Source: Mycobacterium angelicum (GTDB taxonomy: Bacteria > Actinomycetota > Actinomycetes > Mycobacteriales > Mycobacteriaceae). From it: DNA of 64,000 nt. The stretch spans positions 62,001 to 126,000 of the forward strand of contig NZ_MVHE01000010.1 of assembly GCF_002086155.1 (NCBI RefSeq), written 5' to 3'. Below are positions 17,533 through 27,084 of the stretch, piece after piece; the first letter of the stretch is position 1, and every line of letters starts with the position of its first letter. The notes beneath the pieces were generated by a model. That model was not told the DNA's origin. It saw only the letters and a program-made list of their open reading frames with translations, and did no database searches. The translations under genes were made by a program, and so were the position numbers.

Positions 17533-18750
17533 ATGACCAACCTGGACGGCATCTTTCGCCGGGAGTGGGGACCCGCCGTTGCCGCTATCGCGCGGTGGTC
17601 CGGCGACCTGACCGTCGCGGAGGATGCCGTCCAGGAAGCCTGCGCCGAGGCGCTGCGCAGCTGGCCGCGTGACGGGGTGCCTGATCGTCCCGGGGGGTGG
17701 CTGATCACGGTCGCGCGCAATCGCGCCCGGGATCGGCTGCGCCGTGAATCCGTGCGTCCTGGAAGGGAATTGGCCGCTGTGCTGGACGACATCCGGGCGC
17801 GTACCGATCACACCGAACCGCATCCGGTCCGGGACGACGAACTGCGAATGATGTTCACCTGCGCGCATCCGGCGCTGGACCGGCAGTCGCAATTGGCGCT
17901 TACCCTGCGACTGGTGTCGGGGCTGACCGTCGCCGAGATCGCCCGCTCGTTATTACAGACCGAGGCGGCCATCGGTCAGCGAATCACGCGGGCCAAGAAC
18001 AAGATTCGTCATGCCAATATCCCGCTGCGGGTACCACCGGCCGAGCTGTTACCCGAGCGCACACCGCACGTGCTGGGCTGCATCTACTCGGTTTTCACCG
18101 AGGGCTACTGGTCGACGGCGGGCCCGTCGGCCATCCGGGACGAACTCTGCGATGAAGGGGTCCGGCTCGCCGGGGAATTGTGCGCCCTGATGCCGCACGA
18201 GCCTGAGGCCCACGCCTTGACAGCCCTGGTGCTGCTACATGATTCGCGGCGAGCAACCCGCGTTGACGGCGCGGGTGCGTTGGTGCCGCTCGAGGATCAG
18301 GAGCGTCGCCGGTGGGATCGCGGCCGCATCGCCCGGGGACTGGACCGGCTGCGGCAGGCCGAGGGGTCGACCGGCCCCTACCTGCCGCAGGCGGTGATCG
18401 CGGCGGTGCACGCCACGGCGCCGTCATGGGAGCAGACCGACTGGACCACCATCTGCGCCGCCTACGACCGGCTGCTACAGCTGACGGACTCGCCGGTGGT
18501 GCTGGCCAACCGCGCGCTGGCGGTCGGCTTCCGCGATGGGTACGACGCCGGCCTTACCGCACTGGACGAAGTCGCCGACGATCCGCGGCTGTCCCGGTCG
18601 AATTTGGTGGCGTCAGTGCGCGCGGACCTGCTACGGCGCGCTGGACGCCGGCCCGAGGCCGTTCACTGGTACCGAATTGCCTTGGAGTCCAACGGCTCCG
18701 AGCCGGGCCGTGACTTTATGCGGCGGCGCATCGCCGAGTGCGGCGGATAG
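17533..18750 (+). CDS. ECF sigma factor with C-terminal TPR-like extension (ECF42 type)
   Basis: 405 residues, about twice the usual ECF length. Region 2 spans IFRREWGPAVAAIARWSGDLTVAEDAVQEACAEAL...GGWLITVARNRARDRLR; region 4 is LTLRLVSGLTVAEIARSLLQTEAAIGQRITRAKNKI. From about residue 180 there is a long helical extension (DUF6596 followed by TPR-like helices, e.g. VVLANRALAVGF...LLRRAGRRPEAVHWYRIALE) characteristic of ECF41/42-like factors that lack a membrane anti-sigma partner. Neighbouring DGPF protein supports ECF42. Start ATG 17533 rather than the upstream TTG. Confidence 0.9.
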   Translation: MTNLDGIFRREWGPAVAAIARWSGDLTVAEDAVQEACAEALRSWPRDGVPDRPGGWLITVARNRARDRLRRESVRPGRELAAVLDDIRARTDHTEPHPVRDDELRMMFTCAHPALDRQSQLALTLRLVSGLTVAEIARSLLQTEAAIGQRITRAKNKIRHANIPLRVPPAELLPERTPHVLGCIYSVFTEGYWSTAGPSAIRDELCDEGVRLAGELCALMPHEPEAHALTALVLLHDSRRATRVDGAGALVPLEDQERRRWDRGRIARGLDRLRQAEGSTGPYLPQAVIAAVHATAPSWEQTDWTTICAAYDRLLQLTDSPVVLANRALAVGFRDGYDAGLTALDEVADDPRLSRSNLVASVRADLLRRAGRRPEAVHWYRIALESNGSEPGRDFMRRRIAECGG

Positions 18751-18761
18751 ACGACCTAACA

Positions 18762-20213
18762 TCAGAACACCAGCGGCCTCGCCAGCGCTGCCTTGCCGCC
18801 GAACGGCTTTGGCATGTCGTAATGCAAACCGGCAGCTTGCCAGCGGCGCAGGAATTCCTCGATCACGTCCGGATGGCTGCCGAGATGCAGGCGCACGAAC
18901 GGTACCGGCGCCGTCTGGTTGAACAGCGACGCCGACACCAGCGTTCCGGTCGCAAAGAACAGATCGTCTCGGAAGCAGTCGATACCACCCTCGGCGCGCT
19001 GGTACACCTTCGGTATTTCGATCAGCATGTAGGAAGTCGATGGACCGACGCACAGCCCGGTATCCGGCCAGCCCATCCGTGCCTTCAGCCGGGTCCGCAC
19101 CAATTCCTTTTGGCGGGTGTAGAAGAGACCGGTCTCGATCGTCCAGGCGGCCGCCTCGGGTGTGGCCAGCCATGCGCACATCAGTTCGGCGTTGTGAGTA
19201 TTGGTGTGGTACCGGTTGATCCACGATTCGCGGCTGAGGTGGCGCAGCATTTTCGGCGACGTAGTGATGGCGGCCACGCCCATCGTGTTGCACGAGAACT
19301 GCTTGCCGAACGGACGGGTGGCCACCCAGCGATCGAACATGCCGGAGGCGACGAGCTCATTGTCTCCGTCGTTGCGGTCGAACGCATCGAGCATCGCCTT
19401 CAGGTGGTTCACCCGGGCCACCCGTGGATCGTGCACGCAGTAGTAAGCGTCATCGAGCAGCAGGAAGCCGCCCTGCCGTGCGGTCAGTTCGAGCAGGTAT
19501 TGCGTCACCGTGACCGGCCACTGCATGCCGGTCGGATTGTGCTGCGGGTTGGTCACGGCCATGGCGACATGACGGGTACCGTCCGCGACGGTGTCGCGCA
19601 CGATCGCATCCCACGCCTCGAGGTCGGGCAGCCAGCCGTTCTTGGGTGTCAGCGGCAGGAACACGACTTCGAACCCGACGTCCTTGAAGATGCCGCGGTA
19701 GTCCCATGCTGGCGTCGGCACCAGCGCCACCGGAGTCGTCCCGGGAAAGTTCTGCTTTGCTTGGCGCATCGCCACTTTCGCCATGTCATACATGGCCATC
19801 CGGGTCGTCATCGCCAGGCAACCCACGTCGATGTCCAGACCCGCGGCAGGCTCGCGTCCGGTCAGGTCATGCTCTCCGACGATCAGGCCGCGCAGGAAAT
19901 TGCGGTGGCGCTGGATGCCGTAGCCGGATTCGGCGTACCCCATGGTGGCGCGGTCGAACTGGAAGGCATTCACGAATTCGAGGAACTTCGGGCTGACGCC
20001 GTTCCAGTGTTCGCCCTTGACGGCGTACAGCGCCGGCCCGTGCGGCGCGCCGGCCTGCAGGTACTCGTGGTACAGCAGCTGTTCCGGCGAGCATTGGCGC
20101 ATCTCTTCCGAATCGTTGCGCAAGTGATCGGCGGCGGCCTCGATATGGCTGCGCAAATGCGGACCACGGCGCGCAACCGCGGATCGTTCCAGTGCTTCGT
20201 CAAGTTGCGTCAT
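18762..20213 (-). CDS. PLP-dependent class I/II aminotransferase
   Basis: 483 residues from ATG 20213; a TTG at 20234 would add seven. Fold-type I aminotransferase features: NPTG (226-229), DDAYY (254-258, Asp for pyridine nitrogen), and the probable Schiff-base lysine in RPFGKQFS (Lys304). The first 60 residues are an unusual helical extension. Convergent with the sigma factor gene with 11 bases between. It is not in this place in M. tuberculosis, where mmaA4 adjoins rplA, so the YCII-ECF-aminotransferase set is an insertion. Amino donor and product unknown. Confidence 0.85.
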   Translation of the reverse strand: MTQLDEALERSAVARRGPHLRSHIEAAADHLRNDSEEMRQCSPEQLLYHEYLQAGAPHGPALYAVKGEHWNGVSPKFLEFVNAFQFDRATMGYAESGYGIQRHRNFLRGLIVGEHDLTGREPAAGLDIDVGCLAMTTRMAMYDMAKVAMRQAKQNFPGTTPVALVPTPAWDYRGIFKDVGFEVVFLPLTPKNGWLPDLEAWDAIVRDTVADGTRHVAMAVTNPQHNPTGMQWPVTVTQYLLELTARQGGFLLLDDAYYCVHDPRVARVNHLKAMLDAFDRNDGDNELVASGMFDRWVATRPFGKQFSCNTMGVAAITTSPKMLRHLSRESWINRYHTNTHNAELMCAWLATPEAAAWTIETGLFYTRQKELVRTRLKARMGWPDTGLCVGPSTSYMLIEIPKVYQRAEGGIDCFRDDLFFATGTLVSASLFNQTAPVPFVRLHLGSHPDVIEEFLRRWQAAGLHYDMPKPFGGKAALARPLVF

Positions 20214-20313
20214 TGCAGCGCAAATTCCATCCAACGCGAAATCAGGGTTGAAAACTCCGGCGCCAGTCGCGGCCGTTAGCCGATGAATTTACCCATGTGA
20301 TGGATGGAACTCG

Positions 20314-20366
20314 CTCCGCCAATTGGAGAGGCTGATGGACGAATCGCTCTCCCTCAATTGGCGGAG
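20314..20366 (-). terminator. Hairpin terminator after rplA
   Basis: CTCCGCCAATTG (20314-20325) and CAATTGGCGGAG (20355-20366) pair over 12 bp, with further GAGAG/CTCTC pairing inside. It begins 6 bases beyond the rplA stop. There is no U-tract, as is common for mycobacterial terminators. Confidence 0.7.
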
Positions 20367-20372
20367 GACAAA

Positions 20373-21083
20373 TCACTCCCCCGCGGCGAAGTTGCGGGTG
20401 ACCGAAGGATCGACCGGAATGCCCGGGCCCATCGTCGTGGACACGGTGATCTTCTTCAGGTACCGGCCCTTCGACGCCGACGGCTTGAGCCGCAGCACCT
20501 CATCGATCGCCGCGCCGTAGTTCTCGGCCAGCGCCTTCTCGTCGAAGGAGGCCTTGCCGATGACGAAGTGCAGGTTGGCCTGCTTGTCGACGCGGAAGTT
20601 GATCTTGCCGCCCTTGATGTCGGTGATGGCCTTGGCGACGTCGGGGGTGACGGTGCCGGTCTTGGGGTTGGGCATCAAACCGCGGGGACCCAGCACGCGA
20701 GCGATCCGGCCTACCTTGGCCATCTGGTCGGGGGTGGCGATCGCGGCGTCGAAGTCCAAGAACCCGCCCTGGATCTTCTCGATCAGATCGTCGCTGCCGA
20801 CGATGTCGGCTCCCGCGGCGACGGCAGCATCGGCTTTCTCCCCCACCGCGAACACCGCCACCCGGGCGGTCTTTCCGGTGCCGTGCGGCAGGTTGACCGT
20901 GCCGCGGACCATCTGGTCGGCCTTGCGCGGGTCCACGCCGAGCCGGATCGCCACCTCGACGGTCGCGTCCTGCTTGGTCGATGACGTCTCTTTGGCGAGC
21001 TTGGCCGCCTGCAGCGGGGTGTAGAGGTTGGTCCGGTCCACCTTCTCGGCGGCGGCGCGGTATGCCTTGCTGTTCTTGCTCAT
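20373..21083 (-). CDS. rplA: 50S ribosomal protein L1
   Basis: 236 residues from [20 protein letters not shown]. Builds the L1 stalk that moves tRNA out of the E site; in many bacteria it also represses its own mRNA. Core motifs [25 protein letters not shown] and [18 protein letters not shown] are intact. ATG 21083 is preferred over an upstream in-frame start at 21095. Follows rplK by about 77 bases; the two form the usual L11-L1 pair. Confidence 0.98.
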   Translation of the reverse strand: MSKNSKAYRAAAEKVDRTNLYTPLQAAKLAKETSSTKQDATVEVAIRLGVDPRKADQMVRGTVNLPHGTGKTARVAVFAVGEKADAAVAAGADIVGSDDLIEKIQGGFLDFDAAIATPDQMAKVGRIARVLGPRGLMPNPKTGTVTPDVAKAITDIKGGKINFRVDKQANLHFVIGKASFDEKALAENYGAAIDEVLRLKPSASKGRYLKKITVSTTMGPGIPVDPSVTRNFAAGE

Positions 21084-21160
21084 TGAAATATCCAATCCAG
21101 GTTGGGTTCGTGGTTAGGAACGGGCCGAAGCTGGCCCTCCCACGCTTTATCGGGGTCGAG

Positions 21161-21592
21161 CTATTCGACCGTGATGCCCATCGACCGAGCGGTGCCGGCG
21201 ATGATCTTGGCGGCCGCGTCGATGTCGTTTGCGTTGAGGTCGGTCTTCTTGGTCTCGGCGATCTCGCGGACCTGATCCCAGGTGACTTTGGCGACCTTGG
21301 TCTTGTGCGGCTCCGCCGAGCCCTTGGCCACGCCGGCGGCCTTGAGCAGCAGCTTGGCGGCCGGCGGAGTCTTCAGCGCGAACGTGAAGCTACGGTCCTC
21401 ATAAACCGTGATCTCCACCGGGATGACGTTGCCGCGCTGGTTTTCCGTCGCGGCGTTGTACGCCTTGCAGAACTCCATGATGTTGACGCCGTGCTGACCG
21501 AGCGCGGGGCCAACCGGCGGCGCAGGGTTGGCCTGCCCCGCCGTAATTTGCAGCTTGATCAGCCCAACGACTTTCTTCTTCTTCGGGGCCAT
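21161..21592 (-). CDS. rplK: 50S ribosomal protein L11
   Basis: 143 residues. N-terminal domain [38 protein letters not shown] includes the conserved PPVGPALG proline loop that meets thiopeptides and stringent-response RelA; C-terminal RNA-binding domain ends [11 protein letters not shown]. Preceded by nusG with a gap of about 41 bases. Confidence 0.98.
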   Translation of the reverse strand: MAPKKKKVVGLIKLQITAGQANPAPPVGPALGQHGVNIMEFCKAYNAATENQRGNVIPVEITVYEDRSFTFALKTPPAAKLLLKAAGVAKGSAEPHKTKVAKVTWDQVREIAETKKTDLNANDIDAAAKIIAGTARSMGITVE

Positions 21593-21633
21593 GAGATGTC
21601 TATGTTCCTTCCTGCTTTTGAGTGCCCAGCGGG

Positions 21634-22873
<1,240 letters not shown>

Positions 22874-22972
22874 CGCATGCTCCTTTGTTCGCTAGCTATC
22901 CCGCGAGCCGTCCCGCTGTGATGGGGAACACTCCCAGTGTCCTCCATGGCACGATACCGTTGCGCCTTACAG

Positions 22973-23045
<73 letters not shown>

Positions 23046-23188
23046 TCGCGGTTGGCAGGCCAACCCTCTCGTGTCGCGGCTTACACAACACACGCGCTCC
23101 CCGTTCGGTGATCGCGAACCCGGAAAGCGCGCTGATGTTGGGAAACCCCGAGGCCCGAGTGTACATGGGCGCACGAGCCAGATACTAA

Positions 23189-23689
23189 TTACGCGGTTCG
23201 GACGACCTGGCCGGTTTCCTTGTCCCACTTGAGCTGGATGGAGTTGTCCCCCTCGTGGCCCATCAAGGTGGTGTAGGCCTCCAAAATCACGTCGCCATCG
23301 GCATTGGTGCAGGTGTTCTTGGTGACGACGATGTCGGCGCCGAAACGCTCGTCCACCGAATGAACGTCCATTCGGGCGAAGAGTTTGTCACCGACGCTCA
23401 CCGGTTTGAAATAGACGAACTTCTGGTCGACCTGGACGATCTGCATCGTTTCGAATCCCACGTCGACATTGCGGAAGAAATCGTCCTGGACGAGTTTGGC
23501 GAAGATCGACACAAAGGTCAGCGGGGCGATGATGTTGTCGTAGCCGAGTTCGGCCGCGGCCTGTTCGTCGAAATTGGCGGGATCCTTGCACTTCGTGGCG
23601 CGAGCGAATGCGCGAACCTGTTCCCGGCCCACCTCGAAGTAATCGGGGTAGGTCCACGTCATCCCGCGGATATCGGTTTTGAGGGCCAT
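23189..23689 (-). CDS. hadC: (3R)-hydroxyacyl-ACP dehydratase subunit HadC
   Basis: 166 residues, the length I recall for Rv0637. Forms the HadBC dehydratase of the FAS-II mycolate elongation cycle. HadC is the substrate-binding partner without the catalytic dyad; the hot-dog core is visible in IIAPLTFVSIFAKLVQDDFF and QIVQVDQKFVYFKPVSVGDKLFARMDVHSV. The hadB stop lies 3 bases upstream of its ATG (23693 versus 23689), so hadA-hadB-hadC is a tight operon. HadC works on the longer meromycolate intermediates. Confidence 0.97.
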   Translation of the reverse strand: MALKTDIRGMTWTYPDYFEVGREQVRAFARATKCKDPANFDEQAAAELGYDNIIAPLTFVSIFAKLVQDDFFRNVDVGFETMQIVQVDQKFVYFKPVSVGDKLFARMDVHSVDERFGADIVVTKNTCTNADGDVILEAYTTLMGHEGDNSIQLKWDKETGQVVRTA

Positions 23690-23692
23690 CCG

Positions 23693-24121
23693 CTAGGCCA
23701 GCTTCGCCGACGCGATGGCCCGGCCGAAGATCTTCTTGCCGCCCGTGGTGGCCGTGAGGGCGATCGTCACCGATTTGCTGTCCGGATCGACCGACTTGAC
23801 CCGGCCGTTGAACACGAGCTCGGCGCCCTTGCCGTCGTTGGGCACCGGTACCACCGCGGTGAACCGCACGTTGTATTCGGTGACCGCACCGGGGTCACCA
23901 ACCCACGAAGTGACATAGCCGCCGCCGATACCCATGGTCAGCATCCCGTGCGCGATCGCGGTGTCCAGCCCGACAACCTTGGCGATCTCGTCGTCCCAGT
24001 GGATCGGGTTCAAGTCACCCGACACCCCGGCGTAGTTGACCAGATCCTGGCGAGTCAGTGGGTAGGTCCGCTCCGGAAGCTGGTCACCCACCTGCACTGA
24101 GCTGAACTCACGCAGAGCCAT
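23693..24121 (-). CDS. hadB: (3R)-hydroxyacyl-ACP dehydratase catalytic subunit HadB
   Basis: 142 residues from MALREFSSVQVGDQLPERTY, the length I recall for M. tuberculosis. The hydratase-2 motif contains the catalytic Asp36 and His41 (SGDLNPIHWDDEIAKVVGL...IAHGML). Shared catalytic subunit of the HadAB and HadBC complexes. The start overlaps the end of hadA by 14 bases, indicating translational coupling. Confidence 0.97.
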   Translation of the reverse strand: MALREFSSVQVGDQLPERTYPLTRQDLVNYAGVSGDLNPIHWDDEIAKVVGLDTAIAHGMLTMGIGGGYVTSWVGDPGAVTEYNVRFTAVVPVPNDGKGAELVFNGRVKSVDPDSKSVTIALTATTGGKKIFGRAIASAKLA

Positions 24122-24587
24122 CAGAAAATCCCTCTTCTCCGTCGTCGCCGGCGCGGCCCGCCAGGGTCGTGTAACTCTCCTGCACAAGCTCACCGGCTTG
24201 GTTGGTGATGATGTTCTTGGTCACGATGATCTCGGTGCCGTGGGCCGCACGCACCGAATCCACGTACACGTCGCAGTAAAGCTTGTCACCGGCGACGATG
24301 GGCCTCGTGAATTTCAGCGTCTGGTCAACCTGGACGATCTGCGCGTCCTGGACCGCGATATTGGCGTTCTGAAAGAACGCCAATTGCGCCTTGTAGCCAA
24401 ACACGCTGATGAATGTCAGCGGTGCTGCCACGGCGTGGTAGCCCAATTCGGCGGACGCGTCCTCCGTGAAGAAAATAGGGTCATCGTTTTGCACAGCTAC
24501 CGCGTACTCGCGGATTTTCTCGCGTTCTACCTCGTAATGGTCCGGGTACCGGTAGTGCATCCCGACGATTCTTTCGGTCAACGCCAC
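24108..24587 (-). CDS. hadA: (3R)-hydroxyacyl-ACP dehydratase subunit HadA, Ser at position 61
   Basis: 159 residues. Hot-dog-fold substrate-binding subunit of HadAB in early FAS-II elongation. Start MALTERIVGMHYRYPDHYEV and block QIVQVDQTLKFTRPIVAGDKLYCDVYVDSV are highly conserved. Residue 61, in PLTFISVFGY, is serine; in M. tuberculosis this position is Cys61 (TFICVFGY), the residue covalently attacked by activated thiacetazone and isoxyl. The segment PIFFTEDASAEL (37-48) also differs from what I recall for M. tuberculosis. Preceded by rpmG after 10 bases, so rpmG-hadA-hadB-hadC is one unit. Confidence 0.97.
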   Translation of the reverse strand: MALTERIVGMHYRYPDHYEVEREKIREYAVAVQNDDPIFFTEDASAELGYHAVAAPLTFISVFGYKAQLAFFQNANIAVQDAQIVQVDQTLKFTRPIVAGDKLYCDVYVDSVRAAHGTEIIVTKNIITNQAGELVQESYTTLAGRAGDDGEEGFSDGSA

Positions 24588-24597
24588 GGTTCTAGAC

Positions 24598-24765
24598 CTA
24601 CCTCGTTTCGCGATGCGCCTGGTGCTTGCCGCAATTGCGGCAGAATTTCTTCAGTTCCAGCCGGTCGGGGTCGTTGCGGCGGTTCTTCTTGGTGATGTAG
24701 TTACGGTGCTTGCACACCTCGCATGCCAAAGTGATCTTCGGCCGCACGTCGGTACTGGAAGCCAT
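24598..24765 (-). CDS. rpmG: 50S ribosomal protein L33, zinc-binding form
   Basis: 55 residues: [18 protein letters not shown], then [20 protein letters not shown] and [15 protein letters not shown]. The two CxxC pairs (Cys15/Cys18 and Cys42/Cys45) mark the zinc-containing L33 type, whose zinc-free paralogue is used under zinc starvation. First gene of the rpmG-had unit, as in M. tuberculosis (Rv0634B). Confidence 0.95.
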   Translation of the reverse strand: MASSTDVRPKITLACEVCKHRNYITKKNRRNDPDRLELKKFCRNCGKHQAHRETR

Positions 24766-24798
24766 GCCCGTCTCTCTATACGTCTCGTTGTTGTGTTG

Positions 24799-24872
<74 letters not shown>

Positions 24873-24924
24873 TCTGGCCCACCCCTTGCGGAGCGGGGCC
24901 GTCCGCCTGCTCGGCGTCCGCCCG

Positions 24925-24997
24925 AGCCCCCTAACGGAATCGAACCGTTGACCTTTTCCTTACCATGGAAACGCTCTACCGACTGAGCTAAGGGGGC
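24925..24997 (-). tRNA. thrT: tRNA-Thr (GGT anticodon)
   Basis: 73-base cloverleaf: acceptor GCCCCCT/AGGGGGC, anticodon stem TTTCC/GGAAA with loop ATGGTAA, giving GGT. T-arm AACGG TTCGATT CCGTT. Adjacent to tRNA-Met on the same strand. The stretch 24998-25106 holds no gene. Confidence 0.95.
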
Positions 24998-25106
24998 CGT
25001 TCACCCGTAGCGACCAGTCGTGCAGGTGCGCTCTTAAGGGCCTAAAAGAGGTTACAGCGTGCCCGGCAGCGTCACAAAACCACTCGCGTTACTGAGTGTG
25101 GTCGTG

Positions 25107-25325
25107 TCATCCGGTGTCGCTGCTGCTGCGCCGGGGCAGCCAGGCACTGGGATCGCTGAACTCGTCGTACTCTTCCTCTTCCGACCCATTTTCGGCGCCA
25201 TCGACCTCGTCGAGGAGCGCCTTGAGAGCAAGGTGGACCGCCTCGCGTGCGTCAGCCAGGTGGTACCGACGAATGACCGCTTGAAGCAGGTCATTGTCGA
25301 CGAGGATCTCGACCCTCTTGAGCAT
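25107..25325 (-). CDS. VapB-like / DUF2191 small protein (Rv0634A-like)
   Basis: 72 residues from ATG 25325 (a TTG at 25349 would add eight). MLKRVEILVDNDLLQAVIRRYHLADAREAVHLALKALL has the ribbon-helix-helix pattern of VapB antitoxins, and the acidic tail ends DEFSDPSAWLPRR. No PIN-domain toxin gene follows: tRNA-Thr lies downstream. So it is an orphan antitoxin-like DNA-binding protein. The same gene sits here in M. tuberculosis. Confidence 0.75.
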   Translation of the reverse strand: MLKRVEILVDNDLLQAVIRRYHLADAREAVHLALKALLDEVDGAENGSEEEEYDEFSDPSAWLPRRSSSDTG

Positions 25326-25416
25326 GGGCCAACAATACCGAGCACCCAAAAAAGGCGCGAACGTTACGCGAGGTTTCCTTCGGTGCCCGCACCGCGCGCT
25401 GGATCGTGAGGCCCGA

Positions 25417-25445
25417 TTGGACCGACTGTGGCCGCGCCATACTCT
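25417..25445 (+). promoter_or_regulatory. SigA-type promoter, predicted leaderless start
   Basis: TTGGAC (25417-25422), a 17-base spacer, then TACTCT (25440-25445), a TAnnnT -10 box. The -10 box ends 6 bases before the GTG at 25452, so transcription would begin on the start codon and give a leaderless mRNA, a common mycobacterial arrangement. Confidence 0.55.
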
Positions 25446-25451
25446 GGTGAC

Positions 25452-26168
25452 GTGTCAGATTCGGACCGGCTGTACTTCCGCCAACTGCTTTCCGGCCGCG
25501 ATTTCGCCGCCAACGACATGATCGCGGCGCAAATGCGCAATTTCGCCTACCTGATCGGTGACCGCCAAACCGGGGACGCCGTGGTGGTAGACCCGGCCTA
25601 TGCCGCCGGAGACCTCGTGGACGCACTTGAGGCCGACGGCATGCACCTGTCCGGAGTCCTGGTGACCCACCATCACCCCGACCACGTCGGCGGGTCGATG
25701 ATGGGTTTCGAACTCAAGGGGCTGACCGAGTTACTGGAACGGAAAACCGTCCCCGTACACGTGAATGTCCATGAGGCCCTGTGGGTTTCGCGGATCACCG
25801 GCATCCCCATCGGGGACCTGACCACCCACGAGCACCGCGACACGGTCAGCATCGGCGATATCGAGATAGAGCTGCTGCACACACCGGGCCACACTCCGGG
25901 CAGTCAGTGCTTTCTGCTCGACGGCCGGCTGGTGGCCGGTGACACGCTGTTCCTGGAAGGTTGCGGACGCACGGATTTTCCCGGTGGCGATTCCGACGAG
26001 ATCTACCGGAGCCTGCAGCAGCTGGCCGCGCTGCCCGGTGATCCGACGGTGTTTCCGGGGCACTGGTATTCGGCCGAACCCAGCGCTGCTCTTTCTGCGG
26101 TGAAACGTTCCAATTACGTGTATCGAGCCACCAATCTCGATCAGTGGCGAATGCTGATGGGCGGCTGA
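25452..26168 (+). CDS. Metallo-beta-lactamase-fold hydrolase (glyoxalase II-like, Rv0634c-like)
   Basis: 238 residues starting GTG at VSDSDRLYFRQLL. The zinc-binding signature THHHPDHVGG (about residues 75-84) is followed by the distal ligands in HTPGHTPGSQCFLLDG, VAGDTLFLEGCGRTDFPGGD and FPGHWYS. This pattern is shared by glyoxalase II and persulfide dioxygenases. The binuclear-metal site looks complete. The order and length match Rv0634c. A promoter placed for leaderless expression lies just upstream. Confidence 0.88.
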   Translation: MSDSDRLYFRQLLSGRDFAANDMIAAQMRNFAYLIGDRQTGDAVVVDPAYAAGDLVDALEADGMHLSGVLVTHHHPDHVGGSMMGFELKGLTELLERKTVPVHVNVHEALWVSRITGIPIGDLTTHEHRDTVSIGDIEIELLHTPGHTPGSQCFLLDGRLVAGDTLFLEGCGRTDFPGGDSDEIYRSLQQLAALPGDPTVFPGHWYSAEPSAALSAVKRSNYVYRATNLDQWRMLMGG

Positions 26169-26230
26169 GGGGCTAAGTTCGGGTCCGAGGTCATTCGCAA
26201 CCACTGTGGTATAAGCGGAGGGTGGATTCG

Positions 26231-27064
26231 ATGGGGTGGGTCCAAGGCAGCTGGAATGGGGTCACCGGCGTCGAGTCCAGCACTTGGCTAGCGTGGGCGG
26301 CATGGGCGGCAATCGCACTGGGCGTCGTTGCGCTCGTCGTCACTAATCGGCAGATCCAGCGCAACCGGCAACTGGCCGCAGAACAGGTCCGTCCGTACGT
26401 GGCCATGCTGATGGAGCCACATGTCGCCGATTGGCATGTGATCGAGCTGGTCGTCCGCAATTTCGGCCGCACCGCGGCCTACGACGTCCGGTTCTCCTTC
26501 CCTAATCCTCCGACGGTGGCCGAATACGAGAATGCGTCCGAGGGCTACGCCGACGTCGTCGAACTGCAGCTGCCCCGCGAGCTGCCGACACTGGCGCCCG
26601 GCCAGGAATGGCGCATGGTGTGGGACTCGGCACTCGATCGCGCCGAAATCGGACGTAGCGTGGAATCCCGCTTCGAGGGGACGGTGACCTACTTCGACCG
26701 GCCCGCGCAGCCCCGGGGCTGGCGGTTCTGGCAGCGGGACCGGCGTCCGCTGGAAACCAAAGTGGTGCTGGACTGGGACGCCCTGCCGCCGGTTCAGCGG
26801 ATCGAGCTGATGACCACACACGACCTGGCGAAACGCGAGAAGCAGAAGCTGGAGCTGCTGCGCAGCCTGCTGACCTACTTCCACTACGCCAGCAAGGAAA
26901 CACGCCCCGACGTGTTTCGCGCCGAGATCGACCGAATCAACCGCGCCGTGACCGAAACACAGGACAGATGGCGCACCCGGCAGCTCGACGAGCCCACCGA
27001 CGTCAGCCTGCGCTGGGGTGACGGCGAAGCCGACCTAGGCAAACATCGCAGCCAGCGCGTCTGA
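26231..27064 (+). CDS. Membrane-anchored protein of unknown function (Rv0633c-like)
   Basis: 277 residues from ATG 26231, which is spaced correctly from GGAGG; the GTG at 26222 is too close. One N-terminal transmembrane helix (LAWAAWAAIALGVVALVVTN, about residues 19-38) precedes a basic patch and a soluble beta-rich domain (VRPYVAMLMEPH...VIELVVRNFGRTAAYDVRF...TLAPGQEW), which resembles an Ig-like fold, then a charged helical tail. No catalytic motif recognised. The gap to echA3 is 20 bases, and both genes probably belong to one transcript. Confidence 0.8.
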   Translation: MGWVQGSWNGVTGVESSTWLAWAAWAAIALGVVALVVTNRQIQRNRQLAAEQVRPYVAMLMEPHVADWHVIELVVRNFGRTAAYDVRFSFPNPPTVAEYENASEGYADVVELQLPRELPTLAPGQEWRMVWDSALDRAEIGRSVESRFEGTVTYFDRPAQPRGWRFWQRDRRPLETKVVLDWDALPPVQRIELMTTHDLAKREKQKLELLRSLLTYFHYASKETRPDVFRAEIDRINRAVTETQDRWRTRQLDEPTDVSLRWGDGEADLGKHRSQRV

Positions 27065-27084
27065 CTATCGAAGGGAAATATGCA

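Noticed and set aside
16720..17892. Long minus-strand frame opposite the YCII and sigma factor genes
   Set aside because: Composition is that of a shadow frame; both plus-strand genes have clear domains and ribosome binding sites.
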